64,000 nt of DNA from Marispirochaeta sp964554875 (GCA_964554875.1 CAZKQJ010000004.1:81581-145580); one strand, 5' to 3'; positions 42,208-52,118 are shown, numbered from the stretch's first letter. Notes: generated from the letters alone by a model not told the origin. Translations and numbers: made by a program.

Positions 42208-44573
42208 AGCTTAACAAACTGCCGATTTTCTCTCCCAAACAGGAGCTCCCTCTTATACCCATGAGGGAGCTTGTTGTTTTTCCCTACATGGTTATTCCCT
42301 TCTTTGCAGAAAAGGGGCCCAAAAACAAGGCCCTGGAAGCTGCCATGGCTTCGGACCGGATGGTCTTTTTCGCCTATCAGAAGAACCTGAACGAGCCGCC
42401 TGATGAGGCGGATTTTCATGAAACTGGAACGGTGGCCAAAATCCTCCAGATGCTCAAGCTTCCAGACGGTACGGTCAGGGTCCTGGCGGAAGGCAAACAG
42501 CGTGCCCGACTGACCAGGACCTTTGATCGGAAGGGCTACCCCACCGCCTCCTTTTCGGTGATCGAGTCCTCTGTGGAGCTGAATCCCACCATCGCCGCCT
42601 TGATGAACACTGTTCAGGACGCTTTCGGCTCCTACGGCACAATCAACAAGAAAATTCCCAAGGATTCCCAGGAAGACATTCGCAAAGCCGAACATCCGGA
42701 TAAACTGGTGGATCTTGTCTGTGCCCATGTTCCCTTTCGGGTGGAAAAGAAGATCGAGCTTCTCTCGTCTTCCGATCCGGAAGAACGTCTTGAGATTCTC
42801 GCTGTCGCGCTGGAGGGAGAGAACCAGGTTCTCCAGATTCAGAGCAGAATAACCTCCAAGGTCAAAAAGAAGCTGGAACGCAACCAGCGGGAGTACTTTC
42901 TCAATGAGCAGCTCAAGGAGATCAACCGGGAACTCGGGCGGGACGACCAGGATACCACCGGTACCAGAGAGCTGCTATCCCGTATCGAGGAGCGCAATCC
43001 TCCCCGGGAGGTCCTGGACAAGGCGAAAAAAGAGGCTGCCCGCCTGGGCAAGCTGCAACCCATGTCCCCTGAATCCGGGGTGCTGCGTACCTATCTTGAA
43101 TGGATAGCCGATCTTCCCTGGGGTTCCCGTTCGGAGGACAACAGGGATATTGAAGCGGCGGCACGAATTCTTGATGAAGACCACTTCAACATGAAAAAAC
43201 CCAAGGAGCGCATCCTTGATTTTATCGCCGTCAGGCAGCTGAATCCGCGGCTTAAAGGGCCCATCCTCTGCTTTATCGGTCCTCCCGGTACGGGGAAAAC
43301 ATCCCTGGGCAAATCGGTGGCCCGGGCCCTGAACCGGGAGTTTATCCGCATATCCCTGGGGGGGGTGCGGGACGAAGCGGAAATCCGGGGACATCGGAAA
43401 ACCTACGTCGGAGCACTGCCTGGGAAAATTATCCAGGGCATGAAACGAGCGGAGAATATAAATCCGGTTTTTCTCCTCGATGAGATTGACAAGCTCAACT
43501 CCGACTTCCGTGGAGACCCTGCTTCTGCCATGCTGGAGGTTCTGGATCCTGAACAGAACAACTCCTTCGTCGATCATTATCTCGAAGTTCCCTATGACCT
43601 TTCCGAGGTCATGTTCATTACAACAGCCAACTCCACCCACTCGATACCCTACCCGCTTCTTGACCGTATGGAAATCATTGAAGTACCGGGATATTCGGAT
43701 TACGAAAAGGCGGAAATTGCCAAGCGTTTTATTGTTCCCAAACAGCTGGAAGAGAACGGTCTCTCATGGGCAGAGGTCAAGTTTCAGGACAAAGCCCTGA
43801 TGGAGATTATCAACTCCTACACGATGGAGTCCGGGGTCAGAAACCTGGAGCGAGAAATCGCCACGGTGATCCGTAAAACTGCCAGGGAGGCCGTAAAAGG
43901 CGGCTATACCCGTGAGGAAAAGCGCGAACAGGAGCATTTCACCGTCCAGATTACACCCAAAAAGGTGCGTACCTATCTTGGTCAGCCCAGATACCAGCGC
44001 AATGACCTTCACAAGGAACGGCGTGCCGGTATAGCCCTGGGGCTGGCCTGGACCGAGATGGGGGGTACCCTGCTTCCCGTGGAGGTCGGGGTTTTTGAAG
44101 GCTCGGGAGAACTCATTCTTACGGGCAGTCTGGGAGACGTCATGAAGGAGTCCGCCCGGGCAGCCCTCTCCTTCCTCAGGACCCATGCTGAGGAACTGGG
44201 ACTGGACAGCGGTTTCGCAAAGGAGCGGGACATCCATATCCATGTTCCCGAGGGCGCCATTCCCAAGGACGGCCCTTCTGCAGGAATCACCCTTACCTCC
44301 GCCATGCTGAGCGCCTTTACCGGCCACCTGATACGTGAGGGAATTGCCATGACCGGCGAGATCACCCTTACCGGGCTCATGCTCCCTATCGGGGGAGTCA
44401 AGGAGAAAGTCCTCGCCGCCTACAGGAACGACCTGAGCGAGGTGCTTCTGCCGGAGCGGAACAGGAAAGACGCCCTTGATCTTCCCCGGGAAGTAACGGG
44501 AAAACTGAAACTGCGCTACGCGTCTTCCATTCGGGAAGCCCTGGGTATACTTTTTACCGAATACAGTGAGTAA
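42204..44573 (+). CDS. lon: ATP-dependent protease Lon
   Basis: A 789-residue LonA: N-terminal substrate domain (LPLIPMRELVVFPYMVIPFF), AAA+ domain with Walker A GPPGTGKTS and FLLDEIDKL, and protease domain with the Ser in KDGPSAGIT (about 692) and the Lys in GGVKEKVLAAYRN (about 735), the Ser-Lys dyad. It degrades damaged or regulatory proteins. Coupled to clpX by a 4-base overlap. Confidence 0.97.
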   Translation: MKLNKLPIFSPKQELPLIPMRELVVFPYMVIPFFAEKGPKNKALEAAMASDRMVFFAYQKNLNEPPDEADFHETGTVAKILQMLKLPDGTVRVLAEGKQRARLTRTFDRKGYPTASFSVIESSVELNPTIAALMNTVQDAFGSYGTINKKIPKDSQEDIRKAEHPDKLVDLVCAHVPFRVEKKIELLSSSDPEERLEILAVALEGENQVLQIQSRITSKVKKKLERNQREYFLNEQLKEINRELGRDDQDTTGTRELLSRIEERNPPREVLDKAKKEAARLGKLQPMSPESGVLRTYLEWIADLPWGSRSEDNRDIEAAARILDEDHFNMKKPKERILDFIAVRQLNPRLKGPILCFIGPPGTGKTSLGKSVARALNREFIRISLGGVRDEAEIRGHRKTYVGALPGKIIQGMKRAENINPVFLLDEIDKLNSDFRGDPASAMLEVLDPEQNNSFVDHYLEVPYDLSEVMFITTANSTHSIPYPLLDRMEIIEVPGYSDYEKAEIAKRFIVPKQLEENGLSWAEVKFQDKALMEIINSYTMESGVRNLEREIATVIRKTAREAVKGGYTREEKREQEHFTVQITPKKVRTYLGQPRYQRNDLHKERRAGIALGLAWTEMGGTLLPVEVGVFEGSGELILTGSLGDVMKESARAALSFLRTHAEELGLDSGFAKERDIHIHVPEGAIPKDGPSAGITLTSAMLSAFTGHLIREGIAMTGEITLTGLMLPIGGVKEKVLAAYRNDLSEVLLPERNRKDALDLPREVTGKLKLRYASSIREALGILFTEYSE

Positions 44574-44590
44574 AGAGCCGGTTTTATTGC

Positions 44591-44620
44591 TTGATTTTCA
44601 CGATATCGGCTATGTATAAT
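44591..44620 (+). promoter_or_regulatory. Predicted promoter after lon
   Basis: TTGATT, 18-base spacer, TATAAT, 24 bases before the start of the secreted protein gene. Confidence 0.5.
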
Positions 44621-44644
44621 ACTGAGAGAACAGGAGGTTCTATT

Positions 44645-45064
44645 GTGAAAAAGCAACTCGTCATTGTTATCGCCGTGTTACTCCTGACGCTGTTTACCCT
44701 TTCTGCGGTGGCGGATGAATCAGAATTTTTCTTTAAATCCCTTCCCATAACCCGGGTATACGCCCACCGTGACGGATACAGAATTATCTATCGGCGAACC
44801 AACATGGAACTTGCGGATATGTATGTACCGGTAAAATGGTTTCAGTATGAACCGGGAGCGGGCAGCCGCGGTAAAGGCGATCTTGTCATGGAAGAAGATC
44901 CGGCTTTTCCCTATTTTTCCATCTTCTGGAAAAACGGCGAGTTCAGTCACGTCCGGCTGTATCTGCGAAAAGATAAAAACCATATGAGCTGGGGTATCAT
45001 GCGAAACCCGGAGGCCTATGCCGACCGCTTTGATGTTGAAAACCTGGACAACCTGCTCTTCTGA
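44645..45064 (+). CDS. Secreted hypothetical protein
   Basis: 139 residues from a GTG with AGGAGG eight bases upstream. N-terminal signal peptide (KKQLVIVIAVLLLTLFTLSAVADE) then a compact domain rich in Tyr, Arg and Phe (ITRVYAHRDGYRIIYRRTNMELADMYVPVKWF). No family recognised, though small spirochaetal periplasmic proteins look similar. Longer upstream readings of the frame are discarded because the ribosome site fixes the start. Confidence 0.75.
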   Translation: MKKQLVIVIAVLLLTLFTLSAVADESEFFFKSLPITRVYAHRDGYRIIYRRTNMELADMYVPVKWFQYEPGAGSRGKGDLVMEEDPAFPYFSIFWKNGEFSHVRLYLRKDKNHMSWGIMRNPEAYADRFDVENLDNLLF

Positions 45065-45070
45065 ACAGCT

Positions 45071-46237
45071 TTGACTGATACTATCGCAAGACTCTGCAAG
45101 GCCGTTGACGCGGAGGATGTCGACGGCTGGCTGTTTTACGGCTTTCAGCACCGTGATCCCCTGGCTGAAGATCTTCTGGGACTTTCGAACGCCGCGGTCA
45201 ACACGAGACGCTGGTTTTATATTCTGTTTTCCGATCCTGCCCGGTGCATAAAAATCACCCATGCCGTGGAGAAAAACTACCTTTCGGTCCTTCCCGGCAA
45301 GGAATATGTTTATTCCTCCCTTTCTGAATTGAGGGAGCTGTTCAAGAATTACGATGGTCTCTATCTGGCTGCCCAGTTCTCCCCCGAACTGCCCATTTTC
45401 TCGTTCCTCGATTACGGAACAGCCCTCCTGTTAAAAGAGGCTGGAATCAGCATCTCCTCATCCGGTACTCTCATTCAGAAGGTAAAGGGAATCCTGAACG
45501 CAGACGGTATCGCCTCCCATGAGAGGAGTGCCGGACATCTGTACGAGATAGTGAACATCTGCCGCGAACGCCTCTCCTCCGCTCTCGCAAACGGGATTGC
45601 CTGCAGGGAGGGGGATGTCCAGGAATGGATTCTGGATGAATTTGACAAGCGGGGACTCATTTTCAACCATCCGCCCATAGTGGCGGCGGGCCCCAACTCC
45701 AGGGATCCCCATTACACGCCGGAAAACGGGGGAGCATTGATCGGAAAGGATACTCCTGTACAGCTCGATCTCTGGGCGAAGGAAAAGGCACCGGGGGCTG
45801 TTTACGCGGACATCTCATGGGTACTCTACACCGGTAAAAATGTTCCTGAGGAACTATCTTCCGTATTTTCCACAATTATAAAGGCCAGGGACGGAGTAGT
45901 CGATTTTCTGCAAAAAGAGCTTCCCCGCCGCAGGGTTTCCGGAACAGAGGCGGATACAATTGCACGAAAGGTTCTAGTCGAATCAGGCTATCAGAGGGGT
46001 ATACGCCACCGTACCGGCCACGGAATAGATACCGAAGCCCACGGGTACGGGGTTAACCTGGACAGTGTCGAGTTCCCCGATACACGGCCCTTCCTGGATG
46101 GATCCTGCTTTTCCGTGGAGCCGGGACTGTATCTGGAGAAGTTTGGGATGCGGACCGAGATAAATGTCTATATAATGGACGCGATTCCTGTAATATCCGG
46201 CGGACCGGTGCAGCAGAAAGTAACTGCCCTGTTTTGA
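45071..46237 (+). CDS. M24 family metallopeptidase (Xaa-Pro aminopeptidase-like)
   Basis: A 388-residue protein with a divergent N-terminal domain (about 1-160) and a C-terminal creatinase-fold M24 domain. Five metal ligands of the family are visible: two Asp in VQLDLWAKEKAPGAVYADISW, His in HRTGHGIDTEAHGYG, Glu in FSVEPGLYLEKFG, and Glu in MRTEINV. It should cleave N-terminal residues before proline. The start is TTG without a good ribosome site, six bases after the preceding gene, so it may depend on re-initiation. Confidence 0.85.
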   Translation: MTDTIARLCKAVDAEDVDGWLFYGFQHRDPLAEDLLGLSNAAVNTRRWFYILFSDPARCIKITHAVEKNYLSVLPGKEYVYSSLSELRELFKNYDGLYLAAQFSPELPIFSFLDYGTALLLKEAGISISSSGTLIQKVKGILNADGIASHERSAGHLYEIVNICRERLSSALANGIACREGDVQEWILDEFDKRGLIFNHPPIVAAGPNSRDPHYTPENGGALIGKDTPVQLDLWAKEKAPGAVYADISWVLYTGKNVPEELSSVFSTIIKARDGVVDFLQKELPRRRVSGTEADTIARKVLVESGYQRGIRHRTGHGIDTEAHGYGVNLDSVEFPDTRPFLDGSCFSVEPGLYLEKFGMRTEINVYIMDAIPVISGGPVQQKVTALF

Positions 46238-46255
46238 GCATAAACGAGGAGACCC

Positions 46256-47266
46256 ATGACCTTCCCTTCGAATAATCAAGCATATGCACCACCCCGGGAG
46301 ATCCTCGATTTCTTTCGAAGCTACAGTACCTTCCTGATCCTTGGGCATACCGAACCTGACGGAGACTGCCTCGGTTCTCAGCTGGCCCTGGCGGAGTTTC
46401 TCCGCTCCTGCGGCTCCGTCGCCCGTCTCTATTCCCCGGGACCCTTTTCCAGACCGGAAATAGAGGAGCTGGCCTCTCTGTTTGAAGATCGAATAAGGAC
46501 TGCGCATAACAATGATTCCCCGGGAAATACCGCCGTGGTTGTCCTGGACTGCTCCACCCCGGACAGGCTTGGAGACCTGCAAGAGGACATAGAGGACCTC
46601 CCCCTCTGCGTCATCGATCATCATGCTTCGGGAACCTTGTTCGGTGATCTCCGATGGGTCGATCCGTCGTGTCCGGCCCTCACCCTGATGATCCAGGGGC
46701 TGATAGAGAGTTTTGAAAAGCCCCTCGATTCCGGACCTGCCGGTCAACTGTTTTTCGGCCTTGCTACGGATACCGGTTTTTTCCGGCACCTTGGCGATAA
46801 CGGAGCGCCTGCCTTCAGGAACGCATCGAGACTCATAGAAGCGGGGGCTTCCCCTAAAAAGACCTTTGCAAGAATGTACGGGAACCGTCCTTTTTCATCC
46901 AGGATACTCCTGGGAAGAATGCTGGAGCGGGCCCGCCGGCTCTCGGAGGGCAGGCTTATCTATACCTGGGAAACCCGTGATGATCTGGAGGAGCTGGGTC
47001 CCGGCGCCAGGGATTCCGATATGCTCTACCAGCTTCTTCTGGGCACGAAAGGCTGCGAAGCCGCAGCGGTAATACGGGAAGAAGGCCCGGATCGATGCAG
47101 TGCAGGACTGCGGTCGCTGTACGACCTCGACGTGGGGGCCATCGCCTCCGGTTTCGGCGGGGGGGGGCACCAGAAAGCCGCCGGGTTCAGCTTTTCCGGT
47201 AAGCGGGAGGAGCTTGAACACAGGCTTCTTCCATTATTGAATGCTGCTCTTCAATCACCCGGCTGA
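46256..47266 (+). CDS. DHH-family phosphoesterase (nanoRNase/pAp phosphatase-like)
   Basis: A 336-residue DHH/DHHA1 protein. Motifs GHTEPDGDCLGSQLAL, VVVLDCSTPDR, CVIDHHASG and the DHHA1 glycine motif GFGGGGHQKAAGFS are present; this is the NrnA pattern, degrading 2-5 nt RNAs and 3'-phosphoadenosine 5'-phosphate. GAGGAG before the ATG. Same transcript as the M24 peptidase. Confidence 0.88.
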   Translation: MTFPSNNQAYAPPREILDFFRSYSTFLILGHTEPDGDCLGSQLALAEFLRSCGSVARLYSPGPFSRPEIEELASLFEDRIRTAHNNDSPGNTAVVVLDCSTPDRLGDLQEDIEDLPLCVIDHHASGTLFGDLRWVDPSCPALTLMIQGLIESFEKPLDSGPAGQLFFGLATDTGFFRHLGDNGAPAFRNASRLIEAGASPKKTFARMYGNRPFSSRILLGRMLERARRLSEGRLIYTWETRDDLEELGPGARDSDMLYQLLLGTKGCEAAAVIREEGPDRCSAGLRSLYDLDVGAIASGFGGGGHQKAAGFSFSGKREELEHRLLPLLNAALQSPG

Positions 47267-47267
47267 T

Positions 47268-47301
47268 CAGCAGAAACTGCTGGACTTTTCTGATTTTTTT
47301 T
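47268..47301 (+). terminator. Possible weak terminator
   Basis: CAGCAG-AAA-CTGCTG stem, then a run of eight T after a short interval, between the DHH gene and leuC. Confidence 0.4.
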
Positions 47302-47342
47302 ATAACCTTTAATCAACACGCATCGAGCCATAAGGAGGAACC

Positions 47343-48737
47343 ATGGCTAAAACCCTGCTGGACAAGGTATGGGAACATCATCTGGTCAGAACCTTACCGT
47401 CAGGTCAGGACCAGCTTCTGATCGGGCTGCACCTTATACACGAGGTAACATCTCCCCAGGCCTTCGACATGCTTCGGACCATGGGGCTTGGTGTCAAGTT
47501 TCCAGAAAGGACCTTCGCAACGGTGGACCACATCGTTCCGACCAAGGATCAGCAGCGTCCCTTCCAGGATGAACTGGCAGAAAAGATGATGGCGGAACTT
47601 GAAAAGAACACAGATGAGTTCGGCATTACCTTTTTTAACCTGCAGTCCGGCCGCCAGGGCATTGTTCACATCGTCGGCCCCGAAATGGGTCTGACCCAGC
47701 CTGGAATGACCATCGCCTGCGGAGATTCCCACACATCCACCCACGGGGCCTTCGGTTCCATCGCCTTCGGAATCGGAACCTCCCAGATCCGGGACATCCT
47801 CGCCTCCGGAACCATGGCCATATCGAAACCGAAGATCCGGCGAATAAGGATTGACGGAAAACTCAGTCCGGGGGTCTATGCCAAGGATATAATCCTTCGC
47901 ATCATCCGCGACCTGGGAGTAAAAGGGGGACTTGGCTACGCCTATGAGTATGCCGGAGAGGCCATCGAAGCCCTCAGCATGGAAGAGCGCATGACCATCT
48001 GCAACATGAGTATAGAAGGGGGTGCCCGCTTCGGCTATGTTAACCCCGACAGTACAACCTTCGAGTATATCAAGGGGCGTCCCTATGCGCCCAAAGATTT
48101 CTCCGAAGCGGTACAACGCTGGCAGAGCTACGCCTCCGACCCCGACGCGACCTATAATGACGAGTACCACATCGACGGCGCAGGGATTTCGCCCATGGTA
48201 ACCTGGGGAATCAACCCCGGTCAGGCCCTTGAAGTGGACCGTCCCCTGCCAGATCCCGGTTCCATGAGCCGGGATGAGCGGGAGGTCGCCGTCAGAGCCT
48301 ATGATCATATGGGTTTTAGTCCAGGAGAAGCCATCAAAGGGACCCCCATCGATGTCGCTTTTCTCGGCTCCTGCACCAACGGCCGTATAAGCGACCTGCG
48401 GGAGGCCGCTGCCATTGTCAAGGGCAGGAAGATTGCGTCAAAGGTACGGGGCATGGTCGTGCCTGGGTCCATGAACATTGCTCGTCAGGCAGAGGCTGAA
48501 GGCCTGGATCGGATTTTTACCCAGGCCGGATTTGAATGGCGGGGAGCCGGCTGCTCCATGTGTCTTGCCATGAATCCGGATAAACTCCGGGGCCGGGAGA
48601 TTTCCGCCAGCTCTTCGAACCGCAACTTTATCGGCCGCCAGGGGTCCCCCAGCGGGCGTACCCTGCTGATGAGCCCGGCTATGGTAGCCGCCGCAGCTCT
48701 GGCAGGGCAGGTGGTAGATATCCGTGAGTACCTTTAA
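47343..48737 (+). CDS. leuC: 3-isopropylmalate dehydratase large subunit
   Basis: An aconitase-family [4Fe-4S] enzyme of leucine synthesis isomerising 2- to 3-isopropylmalate. 464 residues with GDSHTSTHGAFGSIAFGIGTS and the cluster cysteines in FLGSCTNGR and GCSMCLAMN. AAGGAGG precedes the ATG. Paired with leuD 17 bases downstream. No leuA, leuB or leader peptide is in the window. Confidence 0.95.
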   Translation: MAKTLLDKVWEHHLVRTLPSGQDQLLIGLHLIHEVTSPQAFDMLRTMGLGVKFPERTFATVDHIVPTKDQQRPFQDELAEKMMAELEKNTDEFGITFFNLQSGRQGIVHIVGPEMGLTQPGMTIACGDSHTSTHGAFGSIAFGIGTSQIRDILASGTMAISKPKIRRIRIDGKLSPGVYAKDIILRIIRDLGVKGGLGYAYEYAGEAIEALSMEERMTICNMSIEGGARFGYVNPDSTTFEYIKGRPYAPKDFSEAVQRWQSYASDPDATYNDEYHIDGAGISPMVTWGINPGQALEVDRPLPDPGSMSRDEREVAVRAYDHMGFSPGEAIKGTPIDVAFLGSCTNGRISDLREAAAIVKGRKIASKVRGMVVPGSMNIARQAEAEGLDRIFTQAGFEWRGAGCSMCLAMNPDKLRGREISASSSNRNFIGRQGSPSGRTLLMSPAMVAAAALAGQVVDIREYL

Positions 48738-48754
48738 ACAAGGGAGCTGAAGAC

Positions 48755-49351
48755 ATGAAAAAGATTACATCCATCACAGGAAAAGCCCTGCCGATCCAGG
48801 GAAACGACATAGACACCGACCGTGTTATCCCCGCCCGCTATATGAAAAGCGTCACCTTCTCCGGCCTCGGAGCCTACGCCTTCTACGATGAGCGTTACGA
48901 AGAAGGGGGCAAACCGAAGGAGCACCCCATGAACAGCTCCCGCTACAAGGGGGCATCCATCATGGTGGTGAACAAGAATTTCGGCTGCGGCTCGTCCCGT
49001 GAACACGCCCCCCAGGCCCTGAGGGACTTCGGGATTTCCGCCCTTATCGGCGAATCCTTCGCGGAGATTTTTGCCGGTAACTGTACTGCCCTGGGAATGC
49101 CCACGGTCACAGTCTCCGAAGAAGCTGCCGGGGAACTACAAAAAAGGGTATCGGAAAATCCCGGGGAAATGATAGAAATTGATCTCGAAAGCATGATAAT
49201 CCGCACCGGGGATTACCAGACAGAAGCTTCCATGCCGGAAACGTATCGCAGGGCCATGCTGGACGGAAGCTGGGACTCGACTTCGCTGCTGCTGCAGGCA
49301 AAGGATGAAATAGAGAAGGTGGAGAGTTCCCTGCACTACTCCTTCCAGTAA
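48755..49351 (+). CDS. leuD: 3-isopropylmalate dehydratase small subunit
   Basis: The swivel subunit partnering LeuC, 198 residues, with GNDIDTDRVIPARYMK and NFGCGSSREHAPQALRDFGI. The last 20 residues (SLLLQAKDEIEKVESSLHYSFQ region) complete a normal LeuD. It is convergent with the glycerol-1-phosphate dehydrogenase gene. Confidence 0.95.
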   Translation: MKKITSITGKALPIQGNDIDTDRVIPARYMKSVTFSGLGAYAFYDERYEEGGKPKEHPMNSSRYKGASIMVVNKNFGCGSSREHAPQALRDFGISALIGESFAEIFAGNCTALGMPTVTVSEEAAGELQKRVSENPGEMIEIDLESMIIRTGDYQTEASMPETYRRAMLDGSWDSTSLLLQAKDEIEKVESSLHYSFQ

Positions 49352-49362
49352 TACCAGGACAG

Positions 49363-50682
49363 CTAAAACGAGGCGTCGTAAGCCCGGTTGAGAATTTCTT
49401 CGGCTTCCCTGTCGAAACCCAGATCCCGGGCTGCATCCAGCAGGGTGTAGCGGTCGCGAAGGAAACGGACCTTGTTTACTCCGAAACGCCCCCGCTCCCT
49501 GTCTATTCCCAGGAAAGAAAGCTTCAGGGGAAGCCCGGCTTCACGCAGCCCCGCAAGTCTCTCCGCTGCGGTATCCAGATAGCCTGTATAGAGCCCCTTA
49601 AGCTCCGTCCTCAGGGAAAGAAGCTGTTCAACGCGCTTTTCATGACCCTGAAGACTGCTGTCCCGGCTGCTCAGCTCCCGCGCGAGTTTGGCCCTGGTTT
49701 TTTCTGAGAGCCAGGAGGCATCGGGAATAGCGGGAGTCTCAGAAAAGAGCCGGGCGCCCCTCTCCAGGTCAGGATCAGTTTCTGTGAGCAGGTCGAGTAT
49801 TTCACGATATGCTTGTAGAACAAAACTGGATGCCGCGGCAACCAGAACACCGTGCAGGTCCCAGTCCCGGTTCTGCACCAGATGTTCCATCTCCCAAAAG
49901 TGGGCCAGGATGTGTTCCGTCGACGAGGCCGGACGCGAGCTTTTCAGGCTCTGCATTATAAGACCGGAAGTCAGCAGGGCGTCAACGACCCGGGTGCAGC
50001 CGTCTTCTGAGCCGGAGAGTATACTGTCGATATCCTCAAGGGCCAGGCTGGCGGAGCCGGAGGCAAATTTCGCCGCGTCTTCGTCAAAAAATTCTCCGGT
50101 AACCCGGGAGCTCATGTGCCAGTCCGGAACGGCGATAAACTTACCAACCAGGTCCCCCAGGCCGGAGAGGGTCATACGCCGGGGAGCCTGGGCAAGAACC
50201 CGCAGATCGCAGAAAATACGCTCTGCAGGCCTCGTGGGCAGGGACTCGTGATACCCCTCTATCCTGATTGCGGCAGTGCCCGAGGTAAAGGCATCAACGG
50301 AAGCCGCGGTCATAAGACACCAGTTGCCTGTTCCTGCCTCGAAAGCGGCCTGTTTCGCGAGATCGCTGATGACGCCGCTGCCGATGGCAACTATGAGTTT
50401 CACCTCTCTCTCCCCTGCCGCCCGGGCAATCTCTTTTACCAGTTCAAGGCTTGGAAGCGGATTTTCCGGCAGCCGGTAAACATGATTTCCCAATCTTTCC
50501 AGATCCGCCGCTTTGATGTATGGGGATACAGCTTTTTCGGTATCGGGGTCCAGCAGAACCAGTGAAGGAAAGCTTCGAGAAGCGAGTTCCCTCTGAAGCT
50601 GCATCGCTGCATCGAGGGAGATAAGGATTTCAGGGGATACATCCAGGGGTTTTACCTCGAGATAACGTTGATAATAACTCAT
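49363..50682 (-). CDS. sn-glycerol-1-phosphate dehydrogenase (AraM/EgsA-like)
   Basis: A 439-residue iron-alcohol-dehydrogenase-fold enzyme reducing dihydroxyacetone phosphate to sn-glycerol-1-phosphate. Family features: IVAIGSGVISDLAKQAAF, the substrate/metal segment MTAASVDAFTSGTAAI, STEHILAHFWEM and LHGVLVAAASSF with metal-binding His. ATG at 50682 has GGAGGG upstream. Enzymes of this class are best known from archaea (lipid backbones) and Bacillus AraM; in this bacterium the product's use is unknown. Monocistronic and divergent from the permease gene. Confidence 0.87.
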   Translation of the reverse strand: MSYYQRYLEVKPLDVSPEILISLDAAMQLQRELASRSFPSLVLLDPDTEKAVSPYIKAADLERLGNHVYRLPENPLPSLELVKEIARAAGEREVKLIVAIGSGVISDLAKQAAFEAGTGNWCLMTAASVDAFTSGTAAIRIEGYHESLPTRPAERIFCDLRVLAQAPRRMTLSGLGDLVGKFIAVPDWHMSSRVTGEFFDEDAAKFASGSASLALEDIDSILSGSEDGCTRVVDALLTSGLIMQSLKSSRPASSTEHILAHFWEMEHLVQNRDWDLHGVLVAAASSFVLQAYREILDLLTETDPDLERGARLFSETPAIPDASWLSEKTRAKLARELSSRDSSLQGHEKRVEQLLSLRTELKGLYTGYLDTAAERLAGLREAGLPLKLSFLGIDRERGRFGVNKVRFLRDRYTLLDAARDLGFDREAEEILNRAYDASF

Positions 50683-50783
50683 AGACCCTCCGTCATTCTG
50701 ATTACCATAGTGGCGGTTCTTTTTCAATAAAGGGACATGAAAAAGAGTTCCAGTCATTTTCTCTCCCCGAATTTTCCCCTCTC

Positions 50784-50792
50784 TGGTATAAT
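50784..50792 (+). promoter_or_regulatory. Extended -10 promoter element of the MFS gene
   Basis: TGGTATAAT, i.e. TGn plus a perfect -10, about 24 bases before the TTG start. No -35 is evident, as expected for extended -10 promoters. Confidence 0.55.
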
Positions 50793-50816
50793 GATGGCAG
50801 ATGTAAGGAGACGAAT

Positions 50817-52115
50817 TTGAAAAATACCGGTATGCCTGCCGAGCAGGACAGCCGCAAAGGCATTATCAGCTGGTCCCTTTATGATTGGGGAAACAGCGCT
50901 TTTGCAACCACAGTCATGGGCGGATTCTTCCCCCTCTTTTTCAAAGCCTACTGGTCAGACCCGGCGAATCCCCAGGCCAGTACCTTTTATCTCGGCACTT
51001 CTGTTTCAATTGCATCCATAATAGTAGCCCTTTCTGCTCCGGTCCTCGGTGCCATCGCCGACAAAGGATCCCTGAAAAAGAGGATGCTCTTTGCCTTCGC
51101 CTATCTGGGGATTCTTTCCACCGGAGCTCTCTGGATCGTCGAACAGGGCAACTGGCAGCTGGCCGCCGTGCTCTATATCCTGGGTACCGTAGGATTCTCC
51201 GGAGGCAACATCTTTTACGATGCCCTCCTGGTAAGCGTGGCTTCCCGTAAAAAGGTCGATTACGTATCTTCCCTGGGCTTTGCCCTCGGCTATATCGGCG
51301 GGGGACTGCTTTTTCTTGTTAACGTAATCATGTTCCAGAAACCTGAGCTATTCGGTATTCCCGACGGGAATACTGCCATACGGCTCGCTTTTCTCTCAGT
51401 TGCCCTCTGGTGGGCGCTGTTCTCACTTCCGCTCTTTCTTTTTGTACCCGAACCGCGTACCGGAAAACGGGAGGGCTTTTCCTCCGCTGTGGTCAGAGGC
51501 TGGAAACAGATCCGGGAAACTGTTAACCATATACGCCATCTGAAGGTTGTTGGACTCTTTCTTTTGGCTTACTGGTTCTATATCGACGGTGTTGACACAA
51601 TTATCCGCATGTCCGTGGATTACGGCAGCTCCCTGGGCTTCAGCGGCGGGTCGCTGATAACCGCCCTTCTGATGGTTCAGTTTATCGCCTTTCCCGGGGC
51701 CCTGCTTTACAATCTGTTTGCCCGGAAGATAGGTATAAAACGGGCGATCCTCGTGGCCATCGCCGCCTACAGCATGATAGCCGTACTTGGCTACTTCATG
51801 AAGACGGAGGCCCATTTCTTTATGCTGGCAGCCCTGGTGGGGCTCTTTCAGGGAGGAATACAGGCCCTGAGCAGAAGCTTTTACTCCCGCATCATCCCCG
51901 AGAAGCGGGCAGGAGAGTTTTACGGTTTCTTTAACATGCTGGGAAAATTCGCCGCAGTCCTTGGCCCCTTCATGATGGGGAGCGTAACGATCATCACCGG
52001 AAGCAACCGTCTGGGAATTCTCTCCATAATTCTGCTCTTTCTGGCCGGGGGTATCCTCTTTGCCCGGGTAGACCTGGCCGAGGGAGAACGCATGGCCGAA
52101 GAGTATCTGGAATAG
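50817..52115 (+). CDS. UMF1/MFS-family transporter
   Basis: A 432-residue membrane protein with about 12 helices. The N-terminal motif ISWSLYDWGNSAFATTVMGGFFP and ALVGLFQGGIQALSRSFYSRIIPE are signatures of the UMF1 (vacuolar efflux-like, Atg22-related) MFS group. Substrate unknown, amino acids being a guess from relatives. TTG start with AAGGAG seven bases upstream, and an extended -10 TGGTATAAT at 50784-50792. Confidence 0.85.
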   Translation: MKNTGMPAEQDSRKGIISWSLYDWGNSAFATTVMGGFFPLFFKAYWSDPANPQASTFYLGTSVSIASIIVALSAPVLGAIADKGSLKKRMLFAFAYLGILSTGALWIVEQGNWQLAAVLYILGTVGFSGGNIFYDALLVSVASRKKVDYVSSLGFALGYIGGGLLFLVNVIMFQKPELFGIPDGNTAIRLAFLSVALWWALFSLPLFLFVPEPRTGKREGFSSAVVRGWKQIRETVNHIRHLKVVGLFLLAYWFYIDGVDTIIRMSVDYGSSLGFSGGSLITALLMVQFIAFPGALLYNLFARKIGIKRAILVAIAAYSMIAVLGYFMKTEAHFFMLAALVGLFQGGIQALSRSFYSRIIPEKRAGEFYGFFNMLGKFAAVLGPFMMGSVTIITGSNRLGILSIILLFLAGGILFARVDLAEGERMAEEYLE

Positions 52116-52118
52116 ACC

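Noticed and set aside
50784..50799. GG-N10-GC pattern resembling a sigma54 promoter before the MFS gene
   Set aside because: The -12 block is poor, it coincides with a better extended -10 TGGTATAAT, and transcription would start within the ribosome site.
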